The notes: generated by a model not told the origin, from the sequence alone. DNA of 64,000 bases from Bacteroidota bacterium (GCA_002686705.1 NYYH01000079.1:8159-72158), one strand, 5' to 3'. Positions 28,257-38,204 are shown, counted from the first letter of the stretch. A program made the numbers and translations.

Positions 28257-29264
28257 ATGATGAAACTGCAAAAATATATTGTCTCATTCATACTCCTTTT
28301 TGGATTGCTTGAGATATCTGCCCAGCAGTTTCAAAATAGCACTCAATATCTAATAAATCCATATTCACTTTCCCCTACTTTAGCTGGACATACAGGCTAT
28401 TCAGAAGCATTTTTGAATTACCGAAACGACTGGACCCGTATTGCTGGCAGTCCTCGAACATTTAGTGTAAACGGGTTTGGCAATATTTACAAACAAAAAA
28501 TGTGGCTCGGTGGCGAAATTTTAAGTGATAAAACTGATATTCTCTCAGTAATAAAATTAAACCTTAGCTATACATACAAACTCCAGGTTGAAAACGACCA
28601 ATATTTATATTTTGGGATCTGGACAACCTTTTACCAGGCATCAGTGAATATCGGCAACGGAGTAGGAATTGATCCTAATGATCCTGTAATACAGAATAAA
28701 AATAAACTGAATAGCTCTGCTTTAAACGCAGGATTTGGGATTAATTATAGTTGGAGAAACTTTAATCTTGGTATTTCAATGCCTGTATTATTTGGCCCTA
28801 GTAATAAATATGAAGCAAATTCTACTTTTAAATACAAGGTAGAGAGACAATTCCAATTTTATATTTCTAATCTGTTTAAGTTTAATGATGTTTGGAACTT
28901 ACAGACTTATGGGGTCTTCCAAAAAACTGCCGATGAACCTACTAGTATTGAGATATCAGCAATGGGAATTTATTTAGGGCGGCTATGGAGTGGTTTATTG
29001 TATCGGAATGGAGGTGTGCTGGCAATTAATATAGGAGGGCACATCTATAAAGGAATGGTATTAAACTACTCATATGAGATAGGTACAGGAGGCATAAATA
29101 AAGGGTCAGGTGGTTCACACCAGATAACTATTGGTTACAGATTTAATTTTTTTGGCAATAATTATTTTGGAACTACTGAAACTACAAGTTCTCGTAGAAG
29201 AGGTAGGAGAACGGGTAATATTAGTTATCCCGAAGTTGAGGATTTTAAGTTTAGAAAAAAGTGA
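28257..29264 (+). CDS. PorP/SprF-family type IX secretion membrane protein
   Basis: The 335-residue protein has a signal peptide (ending near EISAQQ) and the PorP/SprF opening 'NSTQYLINPYSLSPTLAGH', with 'LNYRNDWTRIAGSPRTF' next, followed by an outer-membrane beta-barrel pattern and aromatic C-terminal strands. In Flavobacterium SprF is needed for secretion and surface anchoring of the type B cargo SprB, and such pairs are usually adjacent. Here the cargo gene directly upstream carries a type B domain but is IS-split. The stop overlaps the next gene's ATG (TGATG). Confidence 0.93.
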   Translation: MMKLQKYIVSFILLFGLLEISAQQFQNSTQYLINPYSLSPTLAGHTGYSEAFLNYRNDWTRIAGSPRTFSVNGFGNIYKQKMWLGGEILSDKTDILSVIKLNLSYTYKLQVENDQYLYFGIWTTFYQASVNIGNGVGIDPNDPVIQNKNKLNSSALNAGFGINYSWRNFNLGISMPVLFGPSNKYEANSTFKYKVERQFQFYISNLFKFNDVWNLQTYGVFQKTADEPTSIEISAMGIYLGRLWSGLLYRNGGVLAINIGGHIYKGMVLNYSYEIGTGGINKGSGGSHQITIGYRFNFFGNNYFGTTETTSSRRRGRRTGNISYPEVEDFKFRKK

Positions 29265-32200
29265 TGCTAAAAATTAAACAATATATAATTTTTTTATTTA
29301 GCATAGTTATTATATGCTCGCAACAAATTATGGCTCAAGGAACATCACCGGTTGGAGTAAACTTTGTTCTTGTTAACTTTAATCAGCCACCTACAACCAT
29401 AACTGTAAACGAAGCTCCACTAAAATATAATAAAGATTTTGCTCTAAGTATGCAGGTTGATGATGCAAATCTTACTTTATTTACACATGGTTATCCCGTA
29501 TTTGAAGGTGGAGAAGTAAGTGGCACTACCTATCCGGGTTTATTCTACTCCAATGGTTGTGGAGATTCCCTCAATTTTAAAATGAGTTCATCAGTTTATG
29601 TTTTTAACGCAGATGAAATAAACGGTCCGGATATTCATCTAGACAATTCATATGGACAATTAACATGGGGGCAGATGGATACAATTTATAGCCATAATTG
29701 GGGAATACTTAATCATGGAGTAAATGGGAATAAAAGCACTATCCCTTCCTTTATGAACTACTCAATTAGCAGAAACAGAAGCTATATTCGGAGAAAAATG
29801 TATACCTCAACAGATGGTGGAGTAATTACAAATGTTTTTGTTAACCCAGACGGTAATGTTAATTGGACTATTCCATCCTTTAACCTGGGAAATATTGCTG
29901 CCTTGAATCAAAACGTTACTTTTCCCATTGGTCCAAACGGGGGTGATGTTAATGCTGCTGGTGTTGATTGGACTCAGCCATATAGTATTGATAGGCAAAC
30001 TGCTAAAGATATTAATGTTACGGATCTTGTAGATGGTCTGGCCAATTCAAGTGTTGCAGGCGCAAATTATTGGTCTCCTATTTACACACATTCATTTATT
30101 AATGAATATTTATTTAATGTTTTTGTTCCAGATTTTAATTATATAGCAAACACATATGGTATTAACGGACTTGACAACATATTAATGACAACCGATGAAG
30201 AGATTCTGGATTACCTTATTGTTCGAGACGCTACAACATTAAATTATGTAATTAATGGAACTATTTTACTTATAACCTATAGTGGGGAGGTTCCCGACAA
30301 TCTATTATACTATTCATCATCCATTGTTATTAATAGTGATGCTACAATTAATAATATTACAATTGATGGTACAAGTGATTATACTTTAACCGGAATTGGT
30401 GAATCAAATGCCCTTATTAATATTAACTGGGATGGTTACTCTGTTATTCCACCTGAATATCTAGCTGACTCGATGGTCACTATTGCATCTGGCACACAAA
30501 CCGAGTATGATTGCTGGATAGCAATGGATTATGTTATTACAATGAATAATGGGTCACACAAGGATTCACTTAGGCAAGTCCTTTGTGCTATCCCAAATAT
30601 AACATATGATACAGGATTTTGTAATTGTGAAATCAGTATTCAACCTTCTGATACAACTATTCAATTAGGTAATTGTTTAGACCTATATGGGGCCGTTGGA
30701 GATTATACCTATGAATGGTGGATTGGAGATTCACTTGTCGATACAACACAAAATATTTACACTTGTCCAATTGATACAACCCTTTATAATCATATCGCAA
30801 CAAATACTTTTGGCTGTCCGGCACTAGACAGCATATTAGTAAATATTAATTTTCTAAGTTTTGATTTGGGACCTGATACAACAATTTGCAATGGTAATTG
30901 TGTCACACTGTCAGGGCCTGATAGTATGGCGATTTATAACTGGTGGGTTGCTGATACTATATTCGACACAGTTCAATCCATTTCTCCCTGCCCCATAGAT
31001 ACTACTCAATACAAGCTGTGGGTTATGGATACTTTAGGTGCCACAGCAGAAGATAGTATAACAATAAATGTACTACAACTACCAACTGTAAATTTACAGC
31101 CGTCTGATACGATAATCTGTTCTGGAGATTGTATTGATTTATTTGGCCCTGCCGGAAACTATACATATGGTTGGTATATTGGAGATTCTTTATACAGCAC
31201 ATCACAAGATACTTCGGATTGCCCTCTGCAAACTACTCAATATAATCTTATAGTAACTGATACAAATGGATGTTCTGGGGAAGATAGTATTATGGTAATA
31301 ATTGATTCTTTAAATTTTGATTTGGGTCCCGAAATATCAATTTGTGATGGTGATAGTGCTACAATCTCAGGGCCTGATAGTATGATGGTTTACAATTGGT
31401 GGGTCGCTGATACTTTATTCGACACAGTTCAAACCATTTATCCTAGTCCGATTGAGGCAACACAGTATTTACTTCAGGTAATAGATACATTAGGATGTAC
31501 AGCTGAAGATAGCGTAATAGTAAGTGTTCGTCCGTCTCCTATTGTAAGTTTTGCAGAGGATTCACTTTATGCATGTAATGGAGATAACATACTTATCACA
31601 GTTGTCGGAAGTCCTGATATAGATTCGTATTGGTGGACCTATGATGGAGAATTGATTTGGACAGGCAATAATAATGTTCTTGATCTAATTAATCCTGATA
31701 CTTCAGATTATGTTTATGTTGAAGGCGTTCAACCGAATGGATGCAGGGCAAAGGATAGTGTATTTCTTATTGTACTACCCTTCCCGGAAATAACAACAAG
31801 CAATGACACAACTGTTTGCAGTGGACAACCAGTAACGCTTTCCGTATCAGGAGGATCTATTTTTAGATGGATTGTTGGGAATGATACTATTTCAACCAAC
31901 TCAACAATCACAGTATCACCAGAGGTTACTACAAATTATATTGCTCAAACTGCATTATCAGATTCGATATGTTTCAGTGAAGAAATAGTAACTATCACTA
32001 TTCATAATTCAGCAACTACAGAAATATTGTACGATACAAATATCGTTTGTACTTACCAGATAGTCTATCTAACTGCTTCAGGTGCTGACCACTATCTATG
32101 GTCTCCTTCAGGAGATACAAACGTTAATTATTCATTTCAAATATTTGATACTACTACTATTTTGCTAACAGGAACTACCAATGACGGCTGTACTTTAACT

Positions 32201-32953
32201 GATAGTGTAAAATTTTATACTAAACCACCACCAGAGGTGAGCTTCTCGGGTTTATTACCAGTTTATTGTGAAAACGATACTTGGTCCCAACTTACAGGTA
32301 CACCCATTTATGGGATTTTCTACGGACCTGGAGTTGTAGGTGACAAATTCTATCCGCAAAGTGCCGGGCCAGGTACTCATGATATAATATATGCCTACGT
32401 TAATACTGAAAGTTGTACTGGTTACGATACTAACACTACTATTATTTATGAAAATGGTGGCTCCATTGATCTTGGTCCAAATTTTACTATTCTCCCACAA
32501 GATACTGCAATCCTTGATGCAGGCCCCGGCTTCGATAGTTATTTTTGGACCACAGGTGCTACATCACAAAGTATTGTGGTTTATGGTGATGAAAAATCAC
32601 CAGGAATATATAAATATGCAGTTATGGGAGTAATTAATGGCTGTTCAACAGGAGGGAATGTATTTATAACTTTCGAAAATCCTGATGGTTATAACGAGCA
32701 ACATATTAATGGATTAACAATATTCCCTAATCCAAATGATGGAAGCTTCACTATTAAATTTAGCAGTCTTGAAAAAAATATCGATTTAAATATTTTAAAT
32801 CTACATGGCAAAATATTGTATGAGAAAAATAACGTTTCGTGCAACGAAGAATGCAAAATTGATATTCAGCTGAATAGCCTTGAATCTGGCATTTACTTTC
32901 TCCGTATTACAACTCCTAAAGGAGTGAGTACAGCTAAAATTGTTGTGAATTAA
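29264..32953 (+). CDS. Large T9SS type A secreted protein, deacetylase-like N-domain plus Ig-like repeats
   Basis: The product is 1229 residues from the ATG at 29264. It has a signal peptide (ending near QQIMAQG) and an N-terminal domain of about 430 residues that is paralogous to the split gene upstream, with a 'SMQVDD' motif and 'WGILNHGVNGN' in place of a deacetylase histidine motif. Four Cys-rich Ig-like repeats follow (30630-31530), then further PKD/Ig-like domains. The C-terminus is a type A T9SS sorting domain ('GLTIFPNPNDGSFTIKF', ending 'GVSTAKIVVN'). Export across the outer membrane by T9SS is expected; enzymatic activity is unproven. It is translationally coupled to the PorP/SprF gene. 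Confidence 0.88.
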   Translation: MLKIKQYIIFLFSIVIICSQQIMAQGTSPVGVNFVLVNFNQPPTTITVNEAPLKYNKDFALSMQVDDANLTLFTHGYPVFEGGEVSGTTYPGLFYSNGCGDSLNFKMSSSVYVFNADEINGPDIHLDNSYGQLTWGQMDTIYSHNWGILNHGVNGNKSTIPSFMNYSISRNRSYIRRKMYTSTDGGVITNVFVNPDGNVNWTIPSFNLGNIAALNQNVTFPIGPNGGDVNAAGVDWTQPYSIDRQTAKDINVTDLVDGLANSSVAGANYWSPIYTHSFINEYLFNVFVPDFNYIANTYGINGLDNILMTTDEEILDYLIVRDATTLNYVINGTILLITYSGEVPDNLLYYSSSIVINSDATINNITIDGTSDYTLTGIGESNALININWDGYSVIPPEYLADSMVTIASGTQTEYDCWIAMDYVITMNNGSHKDSLRQVLCAIPNITYDTGFCNCEISIQPSDTTIQLGNCLDLYGAVGDYTYEWWIGDSLVDTTQNIYTCPIDTTLYNHIATNTFGCPALDSILVNINFLSFDLGPDTTICNGNCVTLSGPDSMAIYNWWVADTIFDTVQSISPCPIDTTQYKLWVMDTLGATAEDSITINVLQLPTVNLQPSDTIICSGDCIDLFGPAGNYTYGWYIGDSLYSTSQDTSDCPLQTTQYNLIVTDTNGCSGEDSIMVIIDSLNFDLGPEISICDGDSATISGPDSMMVYNWWVADTLFDTVQTIYPSPIEATQYLLQVIDTLGCTAEDSVIVSVRPSPIVSFAEDSLYACNGDNILITVVGSPDIDSYWWTYDGELIWTGNNNVLDLINPDTSDYVYVEGVQPNGCRAKDSVFLIVLPFPEITTSNDTTVCSGQPVTLSVSGGSIFRWIVGNDTISTNSTITVSPEVTTNYIAQTALSDSICFSEEIVTITIHNSATTEILYDTNIVCTYQIVYLTASGADHYLWSPSGDTNVNYSFQIFDTTTILLTGTTNDGCTLTDSVKFYTKPPPEVSFSGLLPVYCENDTWSQLTGTPIYGIFYGPGVVGDKFYPQSAGPGTHDIIYAYVNTESCTGYDTNTTIIYENGGSIDLGPNFTILPQDTAILDAGPGFDSYFWTTGATSQSIVVYGDEKSPGIYKYAVMGVINGCSTGGNVFITFENPDGYNEQHINGLTIFPNPNDGSFTIKFSSLEKNIDLNILNLHGKILYEKNNVSCNEECKIDIQLNSLESGIYFLRITTPKGVSTAKIVVN
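30630..31530 (+). repeat. Four Ig-like repeats in an A-B-A'-B' arrangement
   Basis: Repeats 1 and 3 share 'YTYEWWIGDSL' / 'YTYGWYIGDSL'. Repeats 2 and 4 share 'GPDSMAIYNWWVADTIFDT' / 'GPDSMMVYNWWVADTLFDT'. At DNA level CAGGGCCTGATAGTATG recurs about 455 bases apart (near 30912 and 31368). This shows that a two-domain unit was duplicated as a block. Confidence 0.85.
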
Positions 32954-32957
32954 TTTT

Positions 32958-32965
32958 TACATTTG
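32958..32965 (+). promoter_or_regulatory. Candidate -7 element (TACATTTG) of the PfkB kinase gene
   Basis: TACATTTG matches TAnnTTTG and lies 16 bases before the ATG at 32982. The -33 region is not well matched. Confidence 0.4.
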
Positions 32966-32981
32966 CCACAAATTTTTTAAC

Positions 32982-33953
32982 ATGGCAAAAATATTAGGAA
33001 TTGGTAACGCATTGGTTGATGTGCTGACCCAACTTGAAAATGATCACTTGCTATCTGAACTTGAGCTCCCAAAAGGAAGCATGCAACTTGTTGATGCAGA
33101 AAAATCAGAAAAGATTCAAAAACAAAGTAAAAATTTAAAAAAGCAGTTAACATCTGGTGGTTCAGCAGCCAATACAATACATGGTCTGGCGAAATTGGGA
33201 ATCCAAACAGCCTTCATTGGAACAGTAGGCGAAGATGAAACCGGAAATTTCTTTCATAACGATTTGGTCAATAACAATATCACCCCACAACTTACAATAA
33301 GTAAGTCCCCATCAGGTATATCAAATGCAATGATAAGTAAAGATGGAGAACGCACTTTTGGCACTTTTCTAGGTGCCGCTATTGAACTTTCTGAATCTCA
33401 TATTAACGATAACCAATTTACCGATTATGATATTTTACATGTTGAAGGCTATTTAGTTCAAAATCATATTCTGCTGGAAGCCATTTTGACAACCGCCAAA
33501 AATAATGGATTAAAAATTTCGATCGACCTTGCTAGCTATAATGTTGTAGAAGACAACCTGGAATTTTTAAAAAAAATGGTTGTTGATTATGTTGATATAG
33601 TTTTTGCAAATGAAGAAGAAGCTAAAGCCTTTACTGGAAAAGACCCTGTGGATGCCCTAGATGAAATCTCAAAAATTACGGATATTGCAATTGTCAAAAC
33701 AGGCAGAAAAGGATCATTAATAAAGCAAGGAGATACAATTGTTGAGGTTTTGGTTCAGGAAATAGAACCTGTTGACACTACCGGTGCCGGTGATTTATAT
33801 GCAGCAGGTTTTCTTTATGGACTCATAAATGATTTTAGTTTAAAAAAAGCCGGAGAAATTGGTTCACTTCTAGCTTCTAAAGTAATCGGAAATATAGGGG
33901 CCAAGATTTCTGATGAGAATTGGACTAAAGTCAGGAAAGAGGTTGGTTTATGA
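32982..33953 (+). CDS. PfkB-family carbohydrate/nucleoside kinase (adenosine kinase-like)
   Basis: The 323-residue protein has the two PfkB signatures: 'TSGGSAANTIHGLAKLG' (about 57-73) and the C-terminal anion-hole/catalytic motif 'DTTGAGDLYAAGFLYG', with Asp as the catalytic base. The N-terminal 'GIGNALVDVLTQL' and the lid region resemble adenosine-kinase-like members of the ribokinase family common in Bacteroidota. It would transfer phosphate from ATP to a sugar or nucleoside hydroxyl; the substrate is not certain. Confidence 0.9.
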   Translation: MAKILGIGNALVDVLTQLENDHLLSELELPKGSMQLVDAEKSEKIQKQSKNLKKQLTSGGSAANTIHGLAKLGIQTAFIGTVGEDETGNFFHNDLVNNNITPQLTISKSPSGISNAMISKDGERTFGTFLGAAIELSESHINDNQFTDYDILHVEGYLVQNHILLEAILTTAKNNGLKISIDLASYNVVEDNLEFLKKMVVDYVDIVFANEEEAKAFTGKDPVDALDEISKITDIAIVKTGRKGSLIKQGDTIVEVLVQEIEPVDTTGAGDLYAAGFLYGLINDFSLKKAGEIGSLLASKVIGNIGAKISDENWTKVRKEVGL

Positions 33954-34068
33954 GTGTTGAATGAAAAATGGTGATCTTCGACTTCCGAAATATAATTTAT
34001 TACATATTAGACCCACTATAAATTAAGGTCAATTATCTTCATGTTAAATTTAATTTATTACATTTGCG

Positions 34069-34076
34069 CTCCTAAA
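34069..34076 (+). promoter_or_regulatory. Candidate -7 element (TACATTTG) of the EF-G paralogue
   Basis: An exact TAnnTTTG match, 119 bases upstream of the ATG at 34196, implying a leader of roughly 110 bases. Confidence 0.4.
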
Positions 34077-34195
34077 TTATGAAGGTGCTAACTAACTAAT
34101 AATTTGAATTTTACATTGCAACAGGAATATATCAAACACTGTTGATTTATTTTAGATACAAAAATTAAAATTTCAATCGCAAAAATAACTGAAGG

Positions 34196-36331
34196 ATGAA
34201 GGTTTACGAAACTAAAGACATTAGAAATATCGCTCTAATTGGAGGGGCGAAATCGGGGAAAACCACAATGGCTGAAGCCATGATTTTCGAGGGGAAAATG
34301 ATAAACAGAAGAGGAAGCGTAGATGATAAAAACACAGTTTCTGACTACAGAGCAATCGAACTGGACCGTCAACATTCGGTACACTCTTCGTTATTATACA
34401 CTATTTATAACAACAAGAAAATAAATATTATTGATGTACCTGGATTTTCTGATTTCGTTGGTGACACAATAGCCGCGTTAAATGTTTGCGACACTGCACT
34501 TTTTATGATTAACGGACAAAGTGGTGTTGAAGCTACCACTGAAACTGCATGGAAACAAACCGAACTTGCTGGATCTCCTACGATGTTTGCCATAAACCAG
34601 CTAGATCACCATGGTGCAAATTTTAATGAAACTATTACCTCACTCAAAGATTATTTTGGAGATAAAGTAACTATAGTTCAATATCCTACAAATGCAGGTG
34701 AAGGATTTAATACTATCATCGATCTTATTCTTATGAAGCAATTGACGTTTAATGCCGAAGGTGGTGAGCCCAAGGTAAGCGACATTCCTGATTCAGAAAA
34801 AGACAAAGCAGAAGAATTACATCTTACTCTTATTGAAAATGCAGCCGAAGGTGATGAAGCACTAATGGAAAAGTACTTCGAAAACGATACACTTACACTT
34901 GAAGAAATGAGAGAAGGTGTTAGATTGGGGATGATTAGCAGATCTATATTTCCAGTACTGTGTACTGCTGCCAAACATGGTATTGGTGCAACTCGATTAA
35001 TGGATTTTATCACAAATTCATGTCCGGCTCCTGATGATATACCTGAGAGAAAAACAACTGATGGTACAGGATATAAATGCAATGCAAGTGGACCTGTTGC
35101 TTTGTTCGTTTTTAAAACTTCTGTTGAACAACACCTTGGTGAAGTGTCATTTATTAAAGTTTACGGAGGCAATCTTAAAGAAGGTATGGACCTAATTAAT
35201 CCAAGAACATCTAACAAAGAAAGAATTTCACAGATGTTTCTGTTGAACGGTAAAAATCGCGAAAAGGTTGAAAAAGTTAGTGCCGGCGATATAGCTATAA
35301 CTATAAAATTGAAAGATGTTAGAACTGGTGATTCACTGATGGATCAAAAAATTGCAAAGGCAGGGTTTGAACCTCTTAACCTACCAGTTGAAATTTATAC
35401 AATGGCTTTGAAGGCAGTTAATAGTTCTGACGACGAAAAAATTGGCATAATTCTAAACGAAATGCATCGCACTGACCCAACTATAAATATTGAATATTCA
35501 CGGGAGTTAAAGCAGATGCTAGTTAAAACACAGGGTGAGTTTCATTTAAACACAATAAAGTGGTATATACAAAACATACATAAAATTGAAATTGAAACTG
35601 CTTCACAAAAGATACCTTATAGGGAAACAATAACTAAGACTGCTAATGCCGACTACCGACATAAAAAACAATCGGGTGGTTCAGGGCAGTTTGGAGAAGT
35701 TTACTTAAGGATAATGCCATTTGTTGAAGGTTACAAAAAGCCAACAGATATTCCAATACGTGGAACAGATATTCATGAATTACCATGGGGTGGGAAGTTA
35801 ATATTTAACAACAGTATTGTTGGGGGAGCTATTGACACTCGCTTTCTTCCAGCTATCTTAAAAGGTATAATGGAGCGAATGAATGAAGGTCCGTTAACTG
35901 GTTCTTACGCACGTGACATTATAGTATATATTTACGATGGTAAAATGCATCCCGTCGACTCAAACGAAATCTCATTTAAGTTAGCTGGTCGTTTTGCATT
36001 TAGCCAGGCTTTTAAAACTGCGGGACCAAAGATAATGGAACCCATCAATGATGTTGAAATTAGTGTACCTGAAGATATGATGGGTGCCGTTATGACTGAT
36101 TTGCAAGGCCGTCGTGGAATTATTATGGGTATGGATTCTAAAGGACGAAATCAGATTATTAGAGCTAAAATACCTGCAGCTGAAATGACCAGGTATGCTA
36201 CTTCGATAAGTGCTATTACATCAGGTAGAGGTACTTTTTCCTCCAATTTTGATGAGTATCAACAAGTACCTTCTGATGTTCAGGAGCAACTACTTAAAAC
36301 CTACGAAGAATCTCAGCAAGAAGAAGAATAA
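34196..36331 (+). CDS. Elongation factor G paralogue with degenerate GTPase motifs (EF-G2-like)
   Basis: The 711-residue protein has the five-domain EF-G layout, including domain IV ('GGSGQFGEVYLRI', 'VGGAIDTRFLPAILKG') and a domain V with 'MMGAVMTDLQGRRG'. The P-loop is kept (GGAKSGKT, 16-23). Switch I is altered: 'DRQHSVHSS' replaces the canonical RGITI, so Ser61 takes the place of the Mg-ligand Thr. DxPGH reads D80-V-P-G-F84, losing the catalytic His. NKxD reads NQLD (134-137). A Bacteroides EF-G paralogue, EF-G2, is reported to support translation without GTP hydrolysis, and this protein fits that class. Canonical fusA, usually in the str operon, is not in the window. Confidence 0.88.
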   Translation: MKVYETKDIRNIALIGGAKSGKTTMAEAMIFEGKMINRRGSVDDKNTVSDYRAIELDRQHSVHSSLLYTIYNNKKINIIDVPGFSDFVGDTIAALNVCDTALFMINGQSGVEATTETAWKQTELAGSPTMFAINQLDHHGANFNETITSLKDYFGDKVTIVQYPTNAGEGFNTIIDLILMKQLTFNAEGGEPKVSDIPDSEKDKAEELHLTLIENAAEGDEALMEKYFENDTLTLEEMREGVRLGMISRSIFPVLCTAAKHGIGATRLMDFITNSCPAPDDIPERKTTDGTGYKCNASGPVALFVFKTSVEQHLGEVSFIKVYGGNLKEGMDLINPRTSNKERISQMFLLNGKNREKVEKVSAGDIAITIKLKDVRTGDSLMDQKIAKAGFEPLNLPVEIYTMALKAVNSSDDEKIGIILNEMHRTDPTINIEYSRELKQMLVKTQGEFHLNTIKWYIQNIHKIEIETASQKIPYRETITKTANADYRHKKQSGGSGQFGEVYLRIMPFVEGYKKPTDIPIRGTDIHELPWGGKLIFNNSIVGGAIDTRFLPAILKGIMERMNEGPLTGSYARDIIVYIYDGKMHPVDSNEISFKLAGRFAFSQAFKTAGPKIMEPINDVEISVPEDMMGAVMTDLQGRRGIIMGMDSKGRNQIIRAKIPAAEMTRYATSISAITSGRGTFSSNFDEYQQVPSDVQEQLLKTYEESQQEEE

Positions 36332-36349
36332 ATTATTTTAATTTGATTG

Positions 36350-36389
36350 AAAAGGGGTTTGTAGGTTTATATCTGTAAATCCCTTTTTT
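36350..36389 (+). terminator. Intrinsic terminator after the EF-G paralogue
   Basis: AAAAGGGGTTT (36350-36360) pairs with AAATCCCTTTT (36377-36387) through one G-T wobble. The stem closes a 16-base loop and runs into T residues, 18 bases after the stop codon. Confidence 0.7.
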
Positions 36390-36409
36390 CATGCATCCGA
36401 AATTATCCT

Positions 36410-36417
36410 TACATTTG
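36410..36417 (+). promoter_or_regulatory. Candidate -7 element (TACATTTG) of the TPR-HTH gene
   Basis: An exact TAnnTTTG match located 26 bases upstream of the ATG at 36444 and just after the terminator of the previous gene. No -33 TTG at standard spacing. Confidence 0.4.
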
Positions 36418-36443
36418 TTACAATTGAGGTTAAAGGAAAATTA

Positions 36444-38204
36444 ATGAAACTCCCTTCTAAAATACTTTTAATAATTATTACCCTTGGTTCAGTATTTAAT
36501 GCAGTTTCTCAATCCAATTTTGTAACTGACAGCCTTTTAAAAGAACTTGAAAATACCCACAAAGTAATTGATAAAATAGACCTCTATAGTGCTCTTAGTG
36601 CTAGACATAAAGATATCGATCTAAATAAAGCTAAAGATTTTGCCAAAAATGCACTCATCTTAGCCGAGAAAACAAATACTATTTCAAAACTAGGAATTAT
36701 ATATACGTATTTGGGAGAATTTGCATTGTTAGAAGATAGTATTACAGTGGCAGAGGAGATGTTTAAAAAAGCCGAAGAATACCTTACTACCACAAATAAT
36801 CCAAAAGAGCTAATTTCAGTGTACTTATTAATTGGAAACAGGTACATTGAAAAAGACAACTATGCCGAGGCCATGAAATACTACATGAAAGGTATAGAAA
36901 CTTCAGAAATGAATAATGAAAAGAGCAAATTACCAAATCTGTTCAATAACCTTGGTGTGGTTTATTTAAATATTAACTACCCTGAAAAGGCACTTGACCT
37001 GTATTCACAAGCGTTAAAGCTCTTTGAAGAAGCACGAGACACAATGAACGTTGCTGGCACAACTACTAATATCGGTTCTATTTACATCCAATTAGGACAA
37101 AACGACATTGCTGAAACATATTATCAAACAGGCTATAAGTTGTTTAATGATTTTGGAAGTATTGAAGGAATGGCCCATTCTCAGCTAAAGCTTGGGCTTC
37201 TTGATATGTTAGAGCAAAATTATGATAGTGCAGCAGTGCATTTATCAAATAGCTTAAAAATTCAAAAGGAACTTGAAGTAATTTATTCAGGATCAAAATC
37301 CTTTTTCATTGCTGAAACATATATAAACTATGGAATAGTTTTACTTAAACTTCATAATTATATTAAAGCAAAAGAATACTTGCTTGAAGGATACGATATT
37401 GCTAAAAACGCCAATCAATACCGCCTAATTGCACTTTCGGCTAAATATTTGAGCAACTATTACCAAAACCAAAATGAGCCAAATTCAGCATTAAATTATA
37501 GTCGAATATTTAAGCAATATTCAGACTCAAATTACAATGAAGAAAATATTAGAAAACTAACCCAACTGGAAATGCAGTACCAGTTTGACGTAAAACTTAA
37601 AGAAGATGAACTCGACAGAAAAATTCAGGCCCAACAACAAGCACGAAAAAATCTAATATATTTAATAATTAGCGGAAGTTTATTTTTTATCCTCATTATC
37701 GTCATTTTACTATTAAGGCTTGAAAAAATCAGAAAACGAAAAGCTGAACTTGAGAAAAAGAATCTAACCAACAAATTGGAGCACACAAATAAAGAACTGA
37801 CCACACATGTCATGTATTTGCTCCGAAAAAATGAGTTTATAATCAGGATTGCTGAAAAACTCAAAATTGCAAAACTCGATGCCAAAGTAGAAAACCAAAA
37901 AATTCTCACCGAACTCATTAAAGAGCTTGAGTCAAATTCAACGATGATATCGTGGGAAGAATTTGAAGTTAGGTTTCAAGAAGTATATACTGGATACTAC
38001 ACAAAACTGAATACAAAATTTCCTGACTTAACCCCCAATGAATTAAGATTGTGCGCTTTCTTCAGGTTAAACATGACAACCAAAGAAATTGCTGCCATTA
38101 CTTACCAGTCAACCAATAGCATAGTTGTAGCCAGATATCGACTCAGAAAAAAATTGGGCCTCGAAAAAGAAGAAAATCTTGTAGGTTTTTTATCTAAGAT
38201 ATAA
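36444..38204 (+). CDS. TPR-domain membrane protein with C-terminal LuxR-like HTH
   Basis: The 586-residue protein has a signal peptide (ending near NAVSQ), about six tetratricopeptide repeats (residues about 60-360, for example 'NLFNNLGVVYLNINYPEKA'), one transmembrane helix near 400-420 ('NLIYLIISGSLFFILII'), a coiled coil, and a C-terminal helix-turn-helix: 'DLTPNELRLCAFFRLNMTTK' then 'EIAAITYQSTNSIVVARYR'. This is the one-component architecture frequent in Bacteroidota, in which periplasmic TPRs sense a partner and the cytoplasmic HTH acts on DNA. Targets are unknown; a T9SS gene follows downstream. Confidence 0.88.
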   Translation: MKLPSKILLIIITLGSVFNAVSQSNFVTDSLLKELENTHKVIDKIDLYSALSARHKDIDLNKAKDFAKNALILAEKTNTISKLGIIYTYLGEFALLEDSITVAEEMFKKAEEYLTTTNNPKELISVYLLIGNRYIEKDNYAEAMKYYMKGIETSEMNNEKSKLPNLFNNLGVVYLNINYPEKALDLYSQALKLFEEARDTMNVAGTTTNIGSIYIQLGQNDIAETYYQTGYKLFNDFGSIEGMAHSQLKLGLLDMLEQNYDSAAVHLSNSLKIQKELEVIYSGSKSFFIAETYINYGIVLLKLHNYIKAKEYLLEGYDIAKNANQYRLIALSAKYLSNYYQNQNEPNSALNYSRIFKQYSDSNYNEENIRKLTQLEMQYQFDVKLKEDELDRKIQAQQQARKNLIYLIISGSLFFILIIVILLLRLEKIRKRKAELEKKNLTNKLEHTNKELTTHVMYLLRKNEFIIRIAEKLKIAKLDAKVENQKILTELIKELESNSTMISWEEFEVRFQEVYTGYYTKLNTKFPDLTPNELRLCAFFRLNMTTKEIAAITYQSTNSIVVARYRLRKKLGLEKEENLVGFLSKI

